From Akkermansiaceae bacterium (lineage in GTDB: Bacteria; Verrucomicrobiota; Verrucomicrobiia; Verrucomicrobiales; Akkermansiaceae): a stretch of 36,039 nt of DNA. The notes under the pieces were generated by a model, which saw nothing but the letters and a program-made list of their open reading frames with translations, did no database searches and had not been told where the DNA came from. The DNA lies in NCBI GenBank assembly GCA_026421245.1, contig JAPKDJ010000040.1:1-36039 (forward strand), in the 5' to 3' direction. A program made the position numbers and the translations under genes. Below are positions 9,047 through 16,906 of the stretch, in pieces; position 1 is the stretch's first letter; each line of letters begins with the position of its first letter.

Positions 9047-9784
9047 CTAGATGCCGACGACCTTGCGCCAGGTTTGAGCCATGAGAGAATGGCCGGAAAA
9101 GGTGGGGTGGACGCCATCGCCGGCCCAGTGCTCGGGTTTGGAGCCGGCGGCGATGGCTTCGTCGAATATGGTTTGGAAGGGAACCCAGAGGGCGTTGTTC
9201 TTTTGGGCGACCTCTTTGGCGGCGGCACGGCGATGGTCGAATTCAGGAAACCAATTGTCCTTGATGGCGCCGCAGCGGAGAGCGAAGGGTTCGCAGATGA
9301 CGATGGTGGTGTCGGGGAGGTTCTTTTTGGTGTCTTTGATGAGGGCGTCGAAACCATTGCGGTAGCTTTCGACGGTGCCATCGTATTGGCCATTCATCTT
9401 GTGCCACATGTCGTTGACTCCAATGAGGATGCTGAGGACGGCGGGCTTGAGGTCGAGGGTGTCCTTTTGCCAGCGGGCCTGGAGTTGGGGGACTTTGTGG
9501 CCGCTGATGCCGCGGTTGTAGATCTGGAGATCAAGCGAGGGGTGTGAGCCAAGAAGATCGCTGCCGATGAAGAGGGGGTAGCCGTGACCAAGGGCTCCCG
9601 GATTGTTGGCTTGGCCAGCTTCCTTGCGACCGCGACCGGCATCAGTGATGGAATCTCCTTGAAAGAGAATGACATCGCCTTTTTTGAGGGAGATTTTTGG
9701 CTTGGTCTCTTGAGCGGCGGTGGTTTGGAGAAAAGAGGCTCCGGTGGCGAGGGCGGAAGTGGTGAGGATATGGCGACGTTTCAT
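9047..9784 (-). CDS. SGNH/GDSL hydrolase (rhamnogalacturonan acetylesterase-like) with Tat-type signal
   Basis: This is a predicted exported carbohydrate or lipid esterase of 245 residues. The N-terminus MKRRHILTTSALATGASF carries a twin arginine followed by a hydrophobic stretch, suggesting Tat export. Block I is FQGDSITDAGR with the nucleophile Ser45. Block II Gly is in YNRGISGHKVPQL, block III Asn in ILIGVNDMW, and block V is DGVHPTFSGH with Asp223 and His226. All four SGNH residues are therefore present. The start ATG lies eight bases after the CPBP protease stop on the same strand, so the two are probably one transcript. Acetylesterases of this group deacetylate plant or algal polysaccharides, but the substrate here is not shown. 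Confidence 0.9.
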   Translation of the reverse strand: MKRRHILTTSALATGASFLQTTAAQETKPKISLKKGDVILFQGDSITDAGRGRKEAGQANNPGALGHGYPLFIGSDLLGSHPSLDLQIYNRGISGHKVPQLQARWQKDTLDLKPAVLSILIGVNDMWHKMNGQYDGTVESYRNGFDALIKDTKKNLPDTTIVICEPFALRCGAIKDNWFPEFDHRRAAAKEVAQKNNALWVPFQTIFDEAIAAGSKPEHWAGDGVHPTFSGHSLMAQTWRKVVGI

Positions 9785-9791
9785 AACGGGG

Positions 9792-10586
9792 TCACTCTAG
9801 AGTGAGCATGGTGAAGCTGGCGAGGCCATTGTTGAGGGCGTGCATCCAGACCGGGATCCAAAGGTTACCGGTTTTTTCGCGAGCCAATCCGAGGACGAGG
9901 CCAAGGCAGAAGATGTAGGCGATGAGGACAGCGGGGTATTGGATGTGGAGGACGGCCCAACAAAATGAGGTGAAGAAAAGAGTGCCCCAGAGTCCGAGGC
10001 GGGATTCACGCCAGCCACGCCAGAGAGCTCCCCGGAACATGAATTCTTCGACGAGGGGAGCGCCGATGGCGACGCCGAGAATGAGGAAGAGTGGGACTTG
10101 GGTGGATTGGCTCATTCTAACCATGGAGTCGTCGGGTCCATCCACCCCAATATACGGAGCGACGAGGCCGAAGAGAAAAGTGCAGGCGAGGGTCGCCGCT
10201 CCCCAGACGGGCCAATGCCACCATCTGGTGCGAGTGTTACCAAGGTATTCCCAGCCGGACCAACCGGGGCGAACTTTACCGATGAACCAGCAGGCGGGGC
10301 AGACGAAGAAGATGGTGGAGAAGGCGATGAGGCCGGCGACGTCGCCATCGGTGGAGAGGGCCATCATGCTATCGCGCTTTTCGGGGTCACCAATGGAGGT
10401 GAAAAGGCCCTCCTTAAAGGCTGCGATCATGACCCCGATGTTCGCGATGATCTGCGAGGCGATGAAAAGAAGGACAGCCCAGAGAAGGGTCCACCAACCA
10501 TTCCAGGGAGATTTTTCCGCAGAGGGAGGGGGTGGAGGGGTAGCCCCGGCTGTGACTTGAGATGGCTGGGAGGGATCCGGTTCCAT
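9792..10586 (-). CDS. CPBP-family intramembrane glutamic endopeptidase
   Basis: This is a polytopic membrane protein of the CAAX protease/bacteriocin-processing (Abi) family. I prefer the ATG at 10586 (MEPDPSQPSQ, a Pro-rich cytoplasmic tail) over an upstream in-frame start that only adds low-complexity sequence, giving 264 residues. Several hydrophobic helices are visible (about residues 31-56, 83-103, 126-146, 165-178, 200-235). The catalytic motifs are complete: Glu180-Glu181-x-x-x-Arg185 in EEFMFRGALW, His214 in FTSFCWAVLH, and His249 with Asn253 in WMHALNNG. It lies just upstream of the SGNH hydrolase on the same strand and diverges from the parvulin operon across about 100 bases. The substrate is unknown. 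Confidence 0.92.
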   Translation of the reverse strand: MEPDPSQPSQVTAGATPPPPPSAEKSPWNGWWTLLWAVLLFIASQIIANIGVMIAAFKEGLFTSIGDPEKRDSMMALSTDGDVAGLIAFSTIFFVCPACWFIGKVRPGWSGWEYLGNTRTRWWHWPVWGAATLACTFLFGLVAPYIGVDGPDDSMVRMSQSTQVPLFLILGVAIGAPLVEEFMFRGALWRGWRESRLGLWGTLFFTSFCWAVLHIQYPAVLIAYIFCLGLVLGLAREKTGNLWIPVWMHALNNGLASFTMLTLE

Positions 10587-10686
10587 GATCGGGGTGAATC
10601 TAGCGTTGAAGCGGGAGAATGGAACCGCGAATGCTGACGGTGGAGAGGCAGGAAAAACGGGTGGCGTTTTGGGCGGGTGTGGACAA

Positions 10687-11568
10687 ATGTTCCCCATGCT
10701 TCGAGTAAATGGAGAATTGGTCGACCAGGAATTGGTAGAAGAAACGTTTCACCGCGTGAAAACGGCGGAAGAGCAAAAGGTCCAGGTGTCGTGTTGCGAG
10801 CGTGATCCGCAGTTTTATGAACAGGCCGAGCAGGAGGTGGCGGATTCGATCTTGATCGCGCAGGAAGCGGAGAAGAGATTTGAGGAAATTCCGGAGGAAG
10901 AGGTCAAGCCAAAGTTAAAGGAGATGATCGATGTCTACCGCGAGCACGGAGCTTCTTGGGACATGCTGGAAGCGCAGCGGGATATGATGCGTCACGAGAT
11001 TGCGGCATCGCTTCGGATGGACAAGCTGATCCAGGATCTTCTGGGCGATGACAACAAGGTGAGCGACGAGGAGGTCGCGGAATTTTACGAGGAGCACAAC
11101 AAGGAATACCGGACCCCGGCCGAGGCTCGGAGTTTGCATCTGATGAAGACACTCAATGAGGATGCGACTGCGGATGAAGTTTTTTCGAAGTTGTGCGCAG
11201 TGAGGGAAGAGGCGCTGGAAGGGGCTGACTTTGAGGAACTGGCGAAACGGGAGACGGAGAAGTCGACCGGCGAACTTGATTTGGGGTGGATCACGTTGGA
11301 CCGGCCCACGAATCCGTTTGAAGCCACCCTTTTTTCAATGCGTGAGGGTGAGATTTCCCCGGTGATCGTGTATGAGCATGCGATGCATCTGGTGAAGGTG
11401 ATGGAAAAGAAAGATGAGCAAATCGTGCCCCTGGAGGAAGCACGAGAGGAATTGGAGAACCGGGCTCTTGCGCGGAAGCGCAGGGATGCTCTTCAGGCAC
11501 TGGCGGTCGAGCTGCGTGAGACGGCGACGATAGAAAAGATCGACATATCGGGTGACGAAGAGGAATAA
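10687..11568 (+). CDS. Parvulin-type peptidyl-prolyl isomerase, apparently cytoplasmic
   Basis: This 293-residue protein has the SurA/PrsA-like layout: an N-terminal helical chaperone part (about 1-150, rich in Glu, Lys and Gln) and a rotamase domain (about 155-255). The isomerase part shows the conserved YRTPAEARSLHLMKT start, FEELAKRETEKSTGELDLGW and MREGEISPVIVYEHAMHLVKV. Unusually for this family there is no signal peptide or lipobox: both possible ATGs (10687 and 10696) lead straight to MLRVNGELVD. The DUF3570 gene starts six bases after the stop, so this is likely the first gene of a five-gene operon whose other members are mostly exported. It could serve as a cytoplasmic folding factor for them; this is inferred from position only. 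Confidence 0.88.
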   Translation: MFPMLRVNGELVDQELVEETFHRVKTAEEQKVQVSCCERDPQFYEQAEQEVADSILIAQEAEKRFEEIPEEEVKPKLKEMIDVYREHGASWDMLEAQRDMMRHEIAASLRMDKLIQDLLGDDNKVSDEEVAEFYEEHNKEYRTPAEARSLHLMKTLNEDATADEVFSKLCAVREEALEGADFEELAKRETEKSTGELDLGWITLDRPTNPFEATLFSMREGEISPVIVYEHAMHLVKVMEKKDEQIVPLEEAREELENRALARKRRDALQALAVELRETATIEKIDISGDEEE

Positions 11569-11574
11569 TACGCC

Positions 11575-12738
11575 ATGGTTTTTCGACGTATTGTCTATCC
11601 TGCCCTTCCCGTTTTAACGATGGGTTCGTCTTACGGGCAGGAGATTCTCCGATATCGTTTTCAACTTTACGATGAAGAGGATGGGCGGATCGATGTCGAG
11701 TCGCATTACCTGGATTACAAGCACAGCTGGGGAGCGACAACGGCCAGTCTGCGGTTGGCGATTGATCGCTTGAGCGGAGAGACGCCGGTGGGGATTCATA
11801 CACGGGGTGATGATAGCGATTGGCTTTTTCAGGAGATTGATGATGAACGACGGGTCGCGGTGGCAACGATCGAGCATGAGCTCGATGATTACACGCTGAC
11901 CTTTGAGTATGCGCACAGTAAGGAAGATGACTATCGGTCTAATGCAGTGACAGCGAAGGTGAGTCGTAAATTCAATCAGAAGAATACGACCCTGACGGGT
12001 GGAGTGTCGTTCGCTTACGATGAGGTTCTTACGACAGATTTTACCAGTAATTTTGAGAACGAGGACAAGGATACGCTGAATTTTAGTTTGGGACTGTCGC
12101 AGATTGTGACCCCAAATACCTTGGCGGACTTCACTCTGGGATATGGGCGTAACAAGGGGTATTTGTCAGACCCCTATCGGAGGATTTCACAGTTTCGCAC
12201 GGTGGTGGTTGACGGACCATTCGGTCCAATCCCGGTGACAGACACTTTTGATTTTCCCGAGAACCGGCCGAACGAGCAGCACCACTTTGTGGCGAAGGCG
12301 AGCGTCCGGCAATATTTTGAGGAGGTGAATGGCGCGTTGAAGTTTTCGTATCGATTCTTTGCCAACAGTGACAGCCTTGAGGGGCATTCCCTAAAACTGA
12401 AGTGGATTCAGCAGGTCAATGACAGTCTCAGTGTGGCGCCGTACGTGCGCTACTATCAGCAGAGCGAGGCGGACTATTATTACGCCACTTTGACTGATGC
12501 GGGAGTCGATGGGACCGGGTTGATTGACGGAAGTGGGGCGAATTATTCGTCGGACTACCGTCTCTCGAAAATGGGGGCATTGACCTACGGAATTCGGGTG
12601 ATCTGGGAGCCCCGGAGCGATTTGACGCTGGACCTTCAGTTGGAGCGATACGAGATGAATGGGCTTGATTCGCAAACTCCTTCATCCTTTTTTCCGACGG
12701 CGAACGTTGTCTCAGTGGGAGCGCAGTGGAGCTTTTGA
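11575..12738 (+). CDS. DUF3570 outer-membrane beta-barrel-like protein
   Basis: This is a predicted outer-membrane protein of 387 residues with a signal peptide (about 1-21, ending SSYGQE). The mature part is made of alternating short strands of amphipathic residues (YRFQLYDEEDGRIDVESH, TLTGGVSFAYDEV), and it ends in a C-terminal strand VVSVGAQWSF with terminal phenylalanine, typical of barrel proteins recognised by BamA. The diagnostic late motif of DUF3570 is YSSDYRLSKMGALTYGIRV. It is packed six bases after the parvulin stop and six before apbE. Genes for DUF3570, ApbE and DUF4266 are, to my knowledge, often adjacent in Gram-negative bacteria; the biochemical role is undefined. A DGSGAN string resembles but does not match a flavinylation motif. 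Confidence 0.88.
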   Translation: MVFRRIVYPALPVLTMGSSYGQEILRYRFQLYDEEDGRIDVESHYLDYKHSWGATTASLRLAIDRLSGETPVGIHTRGDDSDWLFQEIDDERRVAVATIEHELDDYTLTFEYAHSKEDDYRSNAVTAKVSRKFNQKNTTLTGGVSFAYDEVLTTDFTSNFENEDKDTLNFSLGLSQIVTPNTLADFTLGYGRNKGYLSDPYRRISQFRTVVVDGPFGPIPVTDTFDFPENRPNEQHHFVAKASVRQYFEEVNGALKFSYRFFANSDSLEGHSLKLKWIQQVNDSLSVAPYVRYYQQSEADYYYATLTDAGVDGTGLIDGSGANYSSDYRLSKMGALTYGIRVIWEPRSDLTLDLQLERYEMNGLDSQTPSSFFPTANVVSVGAQWSF

Positions 12739-12744
12739 TCAACG

Positions 12745-13689
12745 ATGACTTCGAATCTGACAGCCGGACTTTTCAAACTGGGATTTCAGGCGCTGGGAAC
12801 GGTGTGCGAGGTTCAGTTTCGCACGGGTTCGGTGGAAGGCGCCAAGGAGTTCCGGGCCGCTGCCCTCGGGTGGTTGAGGCATTTTGAGGAGAGATGGTCG
12901 CGGTTCAAGTCTGGGAGTTTGCTTTGTCAGATTAATGCTCAAGCGGGTCTGGGTCCGGTGGAGGTGACGGAGGAAGAGGAGGAGGTTTTGAGATTGTGTG
13001 ATCACACATACCGGGTTTCCCGGGGTTTGAATGATCCGACGTCGTTTCCGCTGACCCGGCTGTGGAACGACGCCGGGAACCGAGGGGTCCTACCCAGTCA
13101 GGGTGAGATCGATGAGGTGAAGGAATTGGTTTCGTGGCCTTTAGTGGAGCGGGGGAATGGCGAAGTGTTTCTGCCTCGGAAAGGGATGGCTTTGGAGATT
13201 GGGGGATTTGGGAAAGAGTATGCCGTTGATCAGTTGATCGCTTTTGCGCAGAAGTTTGGAATTGAAGACTGCCTGGTGGATCTGGGGCGGGATGTTTCTG
13301 CTCTGGGGGAGCCTCCCCATGGACCCTATTGGGTTGTGGGGGTGGAGGACGCGCGTGAAGAAGAGGCGGCGGCCTATCGATTGGCTTTTACCGGAAAGGC
13401 TCTGGCAACCTCGGGGAATGGCCGGCGTTTTCGGGTGATCGGAGGAAAGAAATTCGGCCACATCATTGATCCGCGGAACGGCTGGCCGGCGGAGAATGAT
13501 TTGCTCACGGCGTCTTGTCTGGCAGATGATTGTTTGACAGCAGGGATTCTTTCGACGAACGCTTGTATTCTCGGAACGGAAGAAGGATTAGCCGAAATTG
13601 AACGCTCTCACGGTGTTGAAGCGATTCTTCAAAGTTCCACTCAAACCCATTATAGTTCGAATATTCACCGATATGTCCTTGGCTCTTAA
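12745..13689 (+). CDS. apbE: FAD:protein FMN transferase (ApbE family)
   Basis: ApbE attaches FMN from FAD covalently to a Ser or Thr of an extracytoplasmic redox protein. The 314-residue protein shows the family blocks: FQALGTVCEVQF near residue 13, the LEIGGFGKEYAVD core (residues 150-162), VDLGRDVSALG (where many members have GGD), LATSGNGRRF, and the metal-binding GHIIDPRNGWP followed by ASCLADDCLTAGILSTNACI. There is no signal peptide or lipobox, whereas most ApbE enzymes are exported. The first residues up to FKLGFQALG give no hydrophobic stretch. The GGD position reads GRD, so activity may be altered. It overlaps the DUF4266 gene by 17 bases. No target protein with a clear flavinylation motif was found in the window. 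Confidence 0.93.
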   Translation: MTSNLTAGLFKLGFQALGTVCEVQFRTGSVEGAKEFRAAALGWLRHFEERWSRFKSGSLLCQINAQAGLGPVEVTEEEEEVLRLCDHTYRVSRGLNDPTSFPLTRLWNDAGNRGVLPSQGEIDEVKELVSWPLVERGNGEVFLPRKGMALEIGGFGKEYAVDQLIAFAQKFGIEDCLVDLGRDVSALGEPPHGPYWVVGVEDAREEEAAAYRLAFTGKALATSGNGRRFRVIGGKKFGHIIDPRNGWPAENDLLTASCLADDCLTAGILSTNACILGTEEGLAEIERSHGVEAILQSSTQTHYSSNIHRYVLGS

Positions 13690-13888
13690 ATTACTCGCTT
13701 TGGCAGCTTTGCTTCTGCCGTCGTGCACTGTGGTCTCGTCCCCGGAGCAAAGAAAAAACCTCGCCTCAAAGGTGATGGCTCCGGAACGTGATCTACTGGG
13801 CGATGCCATGTCGGACCATATGTATTTCTCGCGTGAAGCTTCGCATGGTGGGAACGGAATTGGTGGTGGAGGCTGCGGCTGCAACTAG
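13673..13888 (+). CDS. DUF4266 small lipoprotein ending in GGGGCGCN
   Basis: I chose the ATG at 13673, not an earlier in-frame ATG inside apbE, because it gives a lipoprotein signal (MSLALKLLALAALLLPSC) with the acylated cysteine at residue 18. The mature peptide of about 54 residues reads TVVSSPEQRKNLASKVM, then APERDLL and a region DAMSDHMYFSREASHGG, ending in a Gly-rich tail and the residues Gly-Cys-Gly-Cys-Asn. This C-terminus is the DUF4266 hallmark. The two final cysteines (68 and 70) could bind metal or carry a modification; this is inference. The start lies inside the last codons of apbE, a 17-base overlap, so translation is coupled. Confidence 0.9.
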   Translation: MSLALKLLALAALLLPSCTVVSSPEQRKNLASKVMAPERDLLGDAMSDHMYFSREASHGGNGIGGGGCGCN

Positions 13889-13894
13889 AGAGCT

Positions 13895-14770
13895 ATGAAA
13901 CTTCGAATCGCTTACGAACGGTCGGTGAATGTGCTCGTGAGCAGTCTCGCGATGGTGGCGCAGCGGCTGCCATTTCTCAAAAATCTGACTCCCATTTTTG
14001 GTGGCGCGGCCGGGGGGAATTTCGCGGCTCCGTTGACGGTGACGTTCGTTGGGACGCATTCACTTTCCGGCCAATCAGTCATGATTGTTCCGGTGAATGG
14101 CGGAACTGCAACTGCAACTGTGACTGCCGGAGACCAATTTGTGTGGTCGTTTAAGGCGAGTCCTCACACGCTGGCGGCCGCGAGTGGGGAGATTGATGGA
14201 GTTGAGGAACTTCCCGAAGGATTGGCGTTTTTCGGCCCACAAAGTGGTGTGATGTCCTTAGGTGGAGTGCCGACTGAACCAGGAGAATACGCCATCGTGC
14301 TGAAGGGATATCGGCGGGGCGATAGGCTCGCCGGAACGACCGACCCTTATCTCTTCACTCTCACGGTCGCCCCGGGGGAGGATCCTCCGACGCCCTACGA
14401 AGAGTTTGTGGCGACTTTCTGGTCGGGAGAGAATCTCAATGATCCGCTTCTTGTTAATGCAACTGCCGATCCTGATGCCGATGGAATTCAAAACGTGATG
14501 GAATTTGTGCTCGATCTCGATCCCACAAAACCAGACGTGATGCCCGGAGCTTTTGGAATTGATCCGGAGGACCCGCAAAAGATGCGCTATGAAGTTCCCC
14601 TCAATATCGCTGCCGGTGCGGTGGCTGTGGGCTTTGAGGAAGGCTCAAACCTCGAGACGGGTTGGGCGGAGGTTCTTTCGGAGAACGTGACCAGGACGGA
14701 GACTTCCATCGTGCTGAGTGTTCCGCTTGCCGGGAAAAAGTTCTACCGGCTCAAGGTCGTGATGGAGTGA
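13895..14770 (+). CDS. Secreted or envelope protein of unknown function, last gene of the DUF3570 operon
   Basis: This 291-residue protein has no family I recognise. It starts six bases after the DUF4266 stop, the same gap as elsewhere in the operon. The first 30 residues contain a hydrophobic patch (VNVLVSSLAMVAQRLPFL) that is weak as a signal peptide. From about 40 to 165 there is an Ig-like region (FVWSFKASPHTL, LPEGLAFFGPQSGVMSLGG, PGEYAIVLKGYRR). About residues 170-210 hold the verrucomicrobial ADPDADGIQNVMEFVLDLDP motif, an Asp-rich calcium-type loop. The last 70 residues form the short domain ending KKFYRLKVVME that recurs at 6703 and 28857. Its tight linkage suggests a role with the ApbE/DUF3570/DUF4266 proteins. 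Confidence 0.75.
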   Translation: MKLRIAYERSVNVLVSSLAMVAQRLPFLKNLTPIFGGAAGGNFAAPLTVTFVGTHSLSGQSVMIVPVNGGTATATVTAGDQFVWSFKASPHTLAAASGEIDGVEELPEGLAFFGPQSGVMSLGGVPTEPGEYAIVLKGYRRGDRLAGTTDPYLFTLTVAPGEDPPTPYEEFVATFWSGENLNDPLLVNATADPDADGIQNVMEFVLDLDPTKPDVMPGAFGIDPEDPQKMRYEVPLNIAAGAVAVGFEEGSNLETGWAEVLSENVTRTETSIVLSVPLAGKKFYRLKVVME

Positions 14771-14773
14771 TCG

Positions 14774-15280
14774 CTACTTCGCGAAAGCACTTGCGATAAG
14801 CTTTTCAAAGTCGGCCTTCACTTTTTTGAGGTCGGCTTCCTTACCGGTCATCTTGAGAAAAACGTCTCCGGATGGATGGGGGATGACCGCGCCCAGGAGC
14901 ATGTGGTCCGGGGTGGCGACCTTGTCTCGCGACATCCTGGGTCCAACCATGTAGGTGCCGATCATGGTGACGATGGTGAGCTTTTGCTCGCCGTAGGTTT
15001 TTTCCTCGGGAGTGACTTTGGCTTCCCCTTCTTTGAACTGACGTTTCCACCGTTCGAGGTTGGCATTGACTCCGCCGCCCTGGCCTTGGCCGAAATGGTA
15101 GAACTTGAGAAGTGGACCGTCCTTCTTCCCATGGTTGAGGGCTGCTTTGACCATGGGGCTGGAGGGGGCCTTGATCCATGATTCGGAGGCCTTGAAAGTG
15201 AAGTTTCCGACGGTGAATTTGGCCTCTTCGGCGAGGAGGAAGCTGATGGAGAGGGCCCAGAGGATGGCGATGGCTTTCAT
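14774..15280 (-). CDS. Small secreted protein of unknown function
   Basis: The ATG at 15280 gives a signal peptide (MKAIAILWALSISFLLAEE) and a 168-residue protein; an earlier in-frame ATG only adds unsupported residues. The mature part reads FTVGNFTFKASESWIKAP, then the Gly-rich FYHFGQGQGGGVNANLERWK, and ends in a Lys-rich helix (EADLKKVKADFEKLIASAF). The glycine block followed by NLERWKRQF is, as I recall, typical of an uncharacterised family in Planctomycetota and Verrucomicrobiota. It follows the beta-lactamase-like gene by 48 bases on the same strand and may be cotranscribed. It converges on the DUF3570 operon, with three bases between the stop codons. Confidence 0.75.
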   Translation of the reverse strand: MKAIAILWALSISFLLAEEAKFTVGNFTFKASESWIKAPSSPMVKAALNHGKKDGPLLKFYHFGQGQGGGVNANLERWKRQFKEGEAKVTPEEKTYGEQKLTIVTMIGTYMVGPRMSRDKVATPDHMLLGAVIPHPSGDVFLKMTGKEADLKKVKADFEKLIASAFAK

Positions 15281-15328
15281 GGGAGTGAGTAAAGACCGAT
15301 CTGGAGAATCTGCCACGGGTTTTTTGGC

Positions 15329-16357
15329 TTACTTATTCTTGGACGCGATCACGGCGGCGATTTTTGGGACCCATTCTTTGGCCTCGTCCGATGCGGTGTT
15401 CAGAGTGATGAGGAAGCCAGTTTTAGATTCCAGGTTCAGGGTTGCCCGGGCATACCACATGGTATTGCTGCCATCGTGGCTGAGGCGGGTGACTTTCCCG
15501 CCTTTGGACTGGGTGCCCCACCCAAGGGCATAGTTTTTGAGCACCGGAGTGTGGAGTTTTTGATAGGTGGCTTGTTTGAGGAGTTTTCCTTTGCCGTGGT
15601 GCCCCTTGATATGATCTTGGCAGAAGAGGACCCAGTCGGAGGGAGAGAGATGAAGCCCGCCGGCGGGGCCATAGAGGGTGGGGTTGTCACCAAAGAATCC
15701 GGTGCCCACGGGTTTGCCATTGCGATGCCCCCGGATGGCCTTGGGGCCTTTTGGTGCGCCGAAGCCGACCGTCTTGATACCGAGGGGGGCAAAGAGGTGT
15801 TTTTGGATAGCCTTCTCCCAGGTGGTATCGAGGAGTCTCTCGATCACTGCTCCGGCAATGATGTAGCCGTAGTTGGAGTAGCTAAATCCTTCGTCCGGTT
15901 CGAGGGTGAGACCAATTTTGGTGACGGCGAGGCGGGATTTGATTCGCTCAATCGGCTCGGGATTGGCGGGAAGGCCTGCGGTGTGGCTAAGGAGTTGAGT
16001 GATGGTGGTTTTGCGCGCTTTGGCGTGAAATTCTCCCGCTAGTTCCGGGAAAATTTCAGCCATGGTCGTGTCCCATTTTGCGAGGTTCTTCTCGATGAGA
16101 ATGGCCATCAGGGTTGCGGTCATGGCCTTTGCGTCGGACCCGATGTGCCAGGCGGCATCGTTTGCGACCGGGATTTCTTTGTCCGAGCGGGTGGTGCCAA
16201 TGACCTTGAATCGCAGGATTATTTCAGGATCAAAGGCGATGGCGGCCACGGCAGGGATATTGGCCTCTTTGCGAGCTCTCGACAAAATCTCCCCAAAAAT
16301 TCCGGGATCCTTAGCATGCAGGGGAATGAAAAACAGAGGAAAGAGAAGAATTTTCAT
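15329..16357 (-). CDS. Serine beta-lactamase-like hydrolase (class C/EstB type), secreted
   Basis: This 342-residue protein has a signal peptide (MKILLFPLFFIPLHAK) and the penicillin-recognising serine hydrolase fold. The S-x-x-K motif is Ser74-Asp-Ala-Lys77 in HIGSDAKAM. The tyrosine motif is Tyr160-Ser-Asn162 in FSYSNYGY, and the third motif reads LSHDGSNTMWYA where class C enzymes have K-T-G or H-x-G. LLSHTAGLP near residue 123 is the usual block between them. Members hydrolyse esters, D-peptides or lactams; nothing here indicates antibiotic resistance. It diverges from the Fur-like gene across 99 bases that contain a 15-bp palindrome. A second, broken copy of this family lies near the end of the window (about 34925-35305). 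Confidence 0.92.
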   Translation of the reverse strand: MKILLFPLFFIPLHAKDPGIFGEILSRARKEANIPAVAAIAFDPEIILRFKVIGTTRSDKEIPVANDAAWHIGSDAKAMTATLMAILIEKNLAKWDTTMAEIFPELAGEFHAKARKTTITQLLSHTAGLPANPEPIERIKSRLAVTKIGLTLEPDEGFSYSNYGYIIAGAVIERLLDTTWEKAIQKHLFAPLGIKTVGFGAPKGPKAIRGHRNGKPVGTGFFGDNPTLYGPAGGLHLSPSDWVLFCQDHIKGHHGKGKLLKQATYQKLHTPVLKNYALGWGTQSKGGKVTRLSHDGSNTMWYARATLNLESKTGFLITLNTASDEAKEWVPKIAAVIASKNK

Positions 16358-16395
16358 TAAGGAAATTTCTACGGAATTTTTCAGGGGATTACGAA

Positions 16396-16410
16396 TTAGA
16401 ATAATTCTAA
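16396..16410. promoter_or_regulatory. Perfect 7-1-7 palindrome resembling a PerR/Fur box
   Basis: TTAGAATAATTCTAA is a perfect inverted repeat with one central base. It matches the Bacillus PerR consensus TTATAATNATTATAA at all but two symmetric positions, and is close to the Fur box. It lies between the divergent beta-lactamase-like gene and the Fur-family gene, 47 bases before the latter's ATG, and a TTGACT hexamer (16414-16419) that could serve as a -35 element follows directly. It is a likely operator for autoregulation of the fur-sufCBD operon. Confidence 0.65.
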
Positions 16411-16456
16411 ATTTTGACTTGTCACGTTAGGAAATACGCCTAGCTTCCCGCAGACG

Positions 16457-16906
16457 ATGATCTCGCTCGAGCAAAATACGAACCCTGACCCGTCGGATTT
16501 TCCGTCGGAGATTGAGGGGCTTCGCATGACCAAGCAGCGCCGGGAGGTGCTGGCGGTCCTTCTCGCGGAACGAGATCACCCTACGGCCAACGATGTTTTT
16601 CTTCGCTCTCAGCAGCGCATGGCGACCATCTCGCTGGCCACGGTCTATAACTGCCTGGAGGCCCTGGTGAGCCACAATCTTGTTCGTCAGGTGAATTTCG
16701 AGCGTGAGTCATCTCGCTATTGCCCGAATCTTGCGGACCATTGCCATTTTCAGGACGAGGAATCGGGAAAGATCCACGACGTGGTTTTTAAGGACGGAGT
16801 AAAGCTTGAAGATATTCTGGTACTCCCCCAAGGAACCGACATCAACCATCTCGAAATCAGCCTGAAGGGTCACTTCGGCCAATCAAAGAATCACAAAACA
16901 CCATGA
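16457..16906 (+). CDS. Fur/PerR-family transcriptional regulator lacking the CxxC zinc motif
   Basis: This 149-residue protein has a complete Fur-family winged-helix part (about 20-85): [23 protein letters not shown] and the recognition helix [22 protein letters not shown]. The dimerisation part is unusual. In typical members HHHFxCxxCG carries ligands and structural zinc; here the same place reads [11 protein letters not shown], so both cysteines of the CxxC pair are replaced (Asp100 and Ser103), and no second CxxC follows. His95 and His97 are kept, and Cys66, Cys89 and Cys96 are the only cysteines. Its TGA overlaps the sufC ATG (ATGA), so the regulator and SufC are translationally coupled. 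It may control the operon through the palindrome upstream, sensing metal, iron-sulfur status or peroxide; which one cannot be told. Confidence 0.9.
   Translation: MISLEQNTNPDPSDFPSEIEGLRMTKQRREVLAVLLAERDHPTANDVFLRSQQRMATISLATVYNCLEALVSHNLVRQVNFERESSRYCPNLADHCHFQDEESGKIHDVVFKDGVKLEDILVLPQGTDINHLEISLKGHFGQSKNHKTP

Noticed and set aside
12526-12543. DGSGAN in the DUF3570 protein as a flavinylation site for ApbE
   Set aside because: The accepted motif needs Ser or Thr after G-A; here it is Asn, so the FMN acceptor residue is absent.
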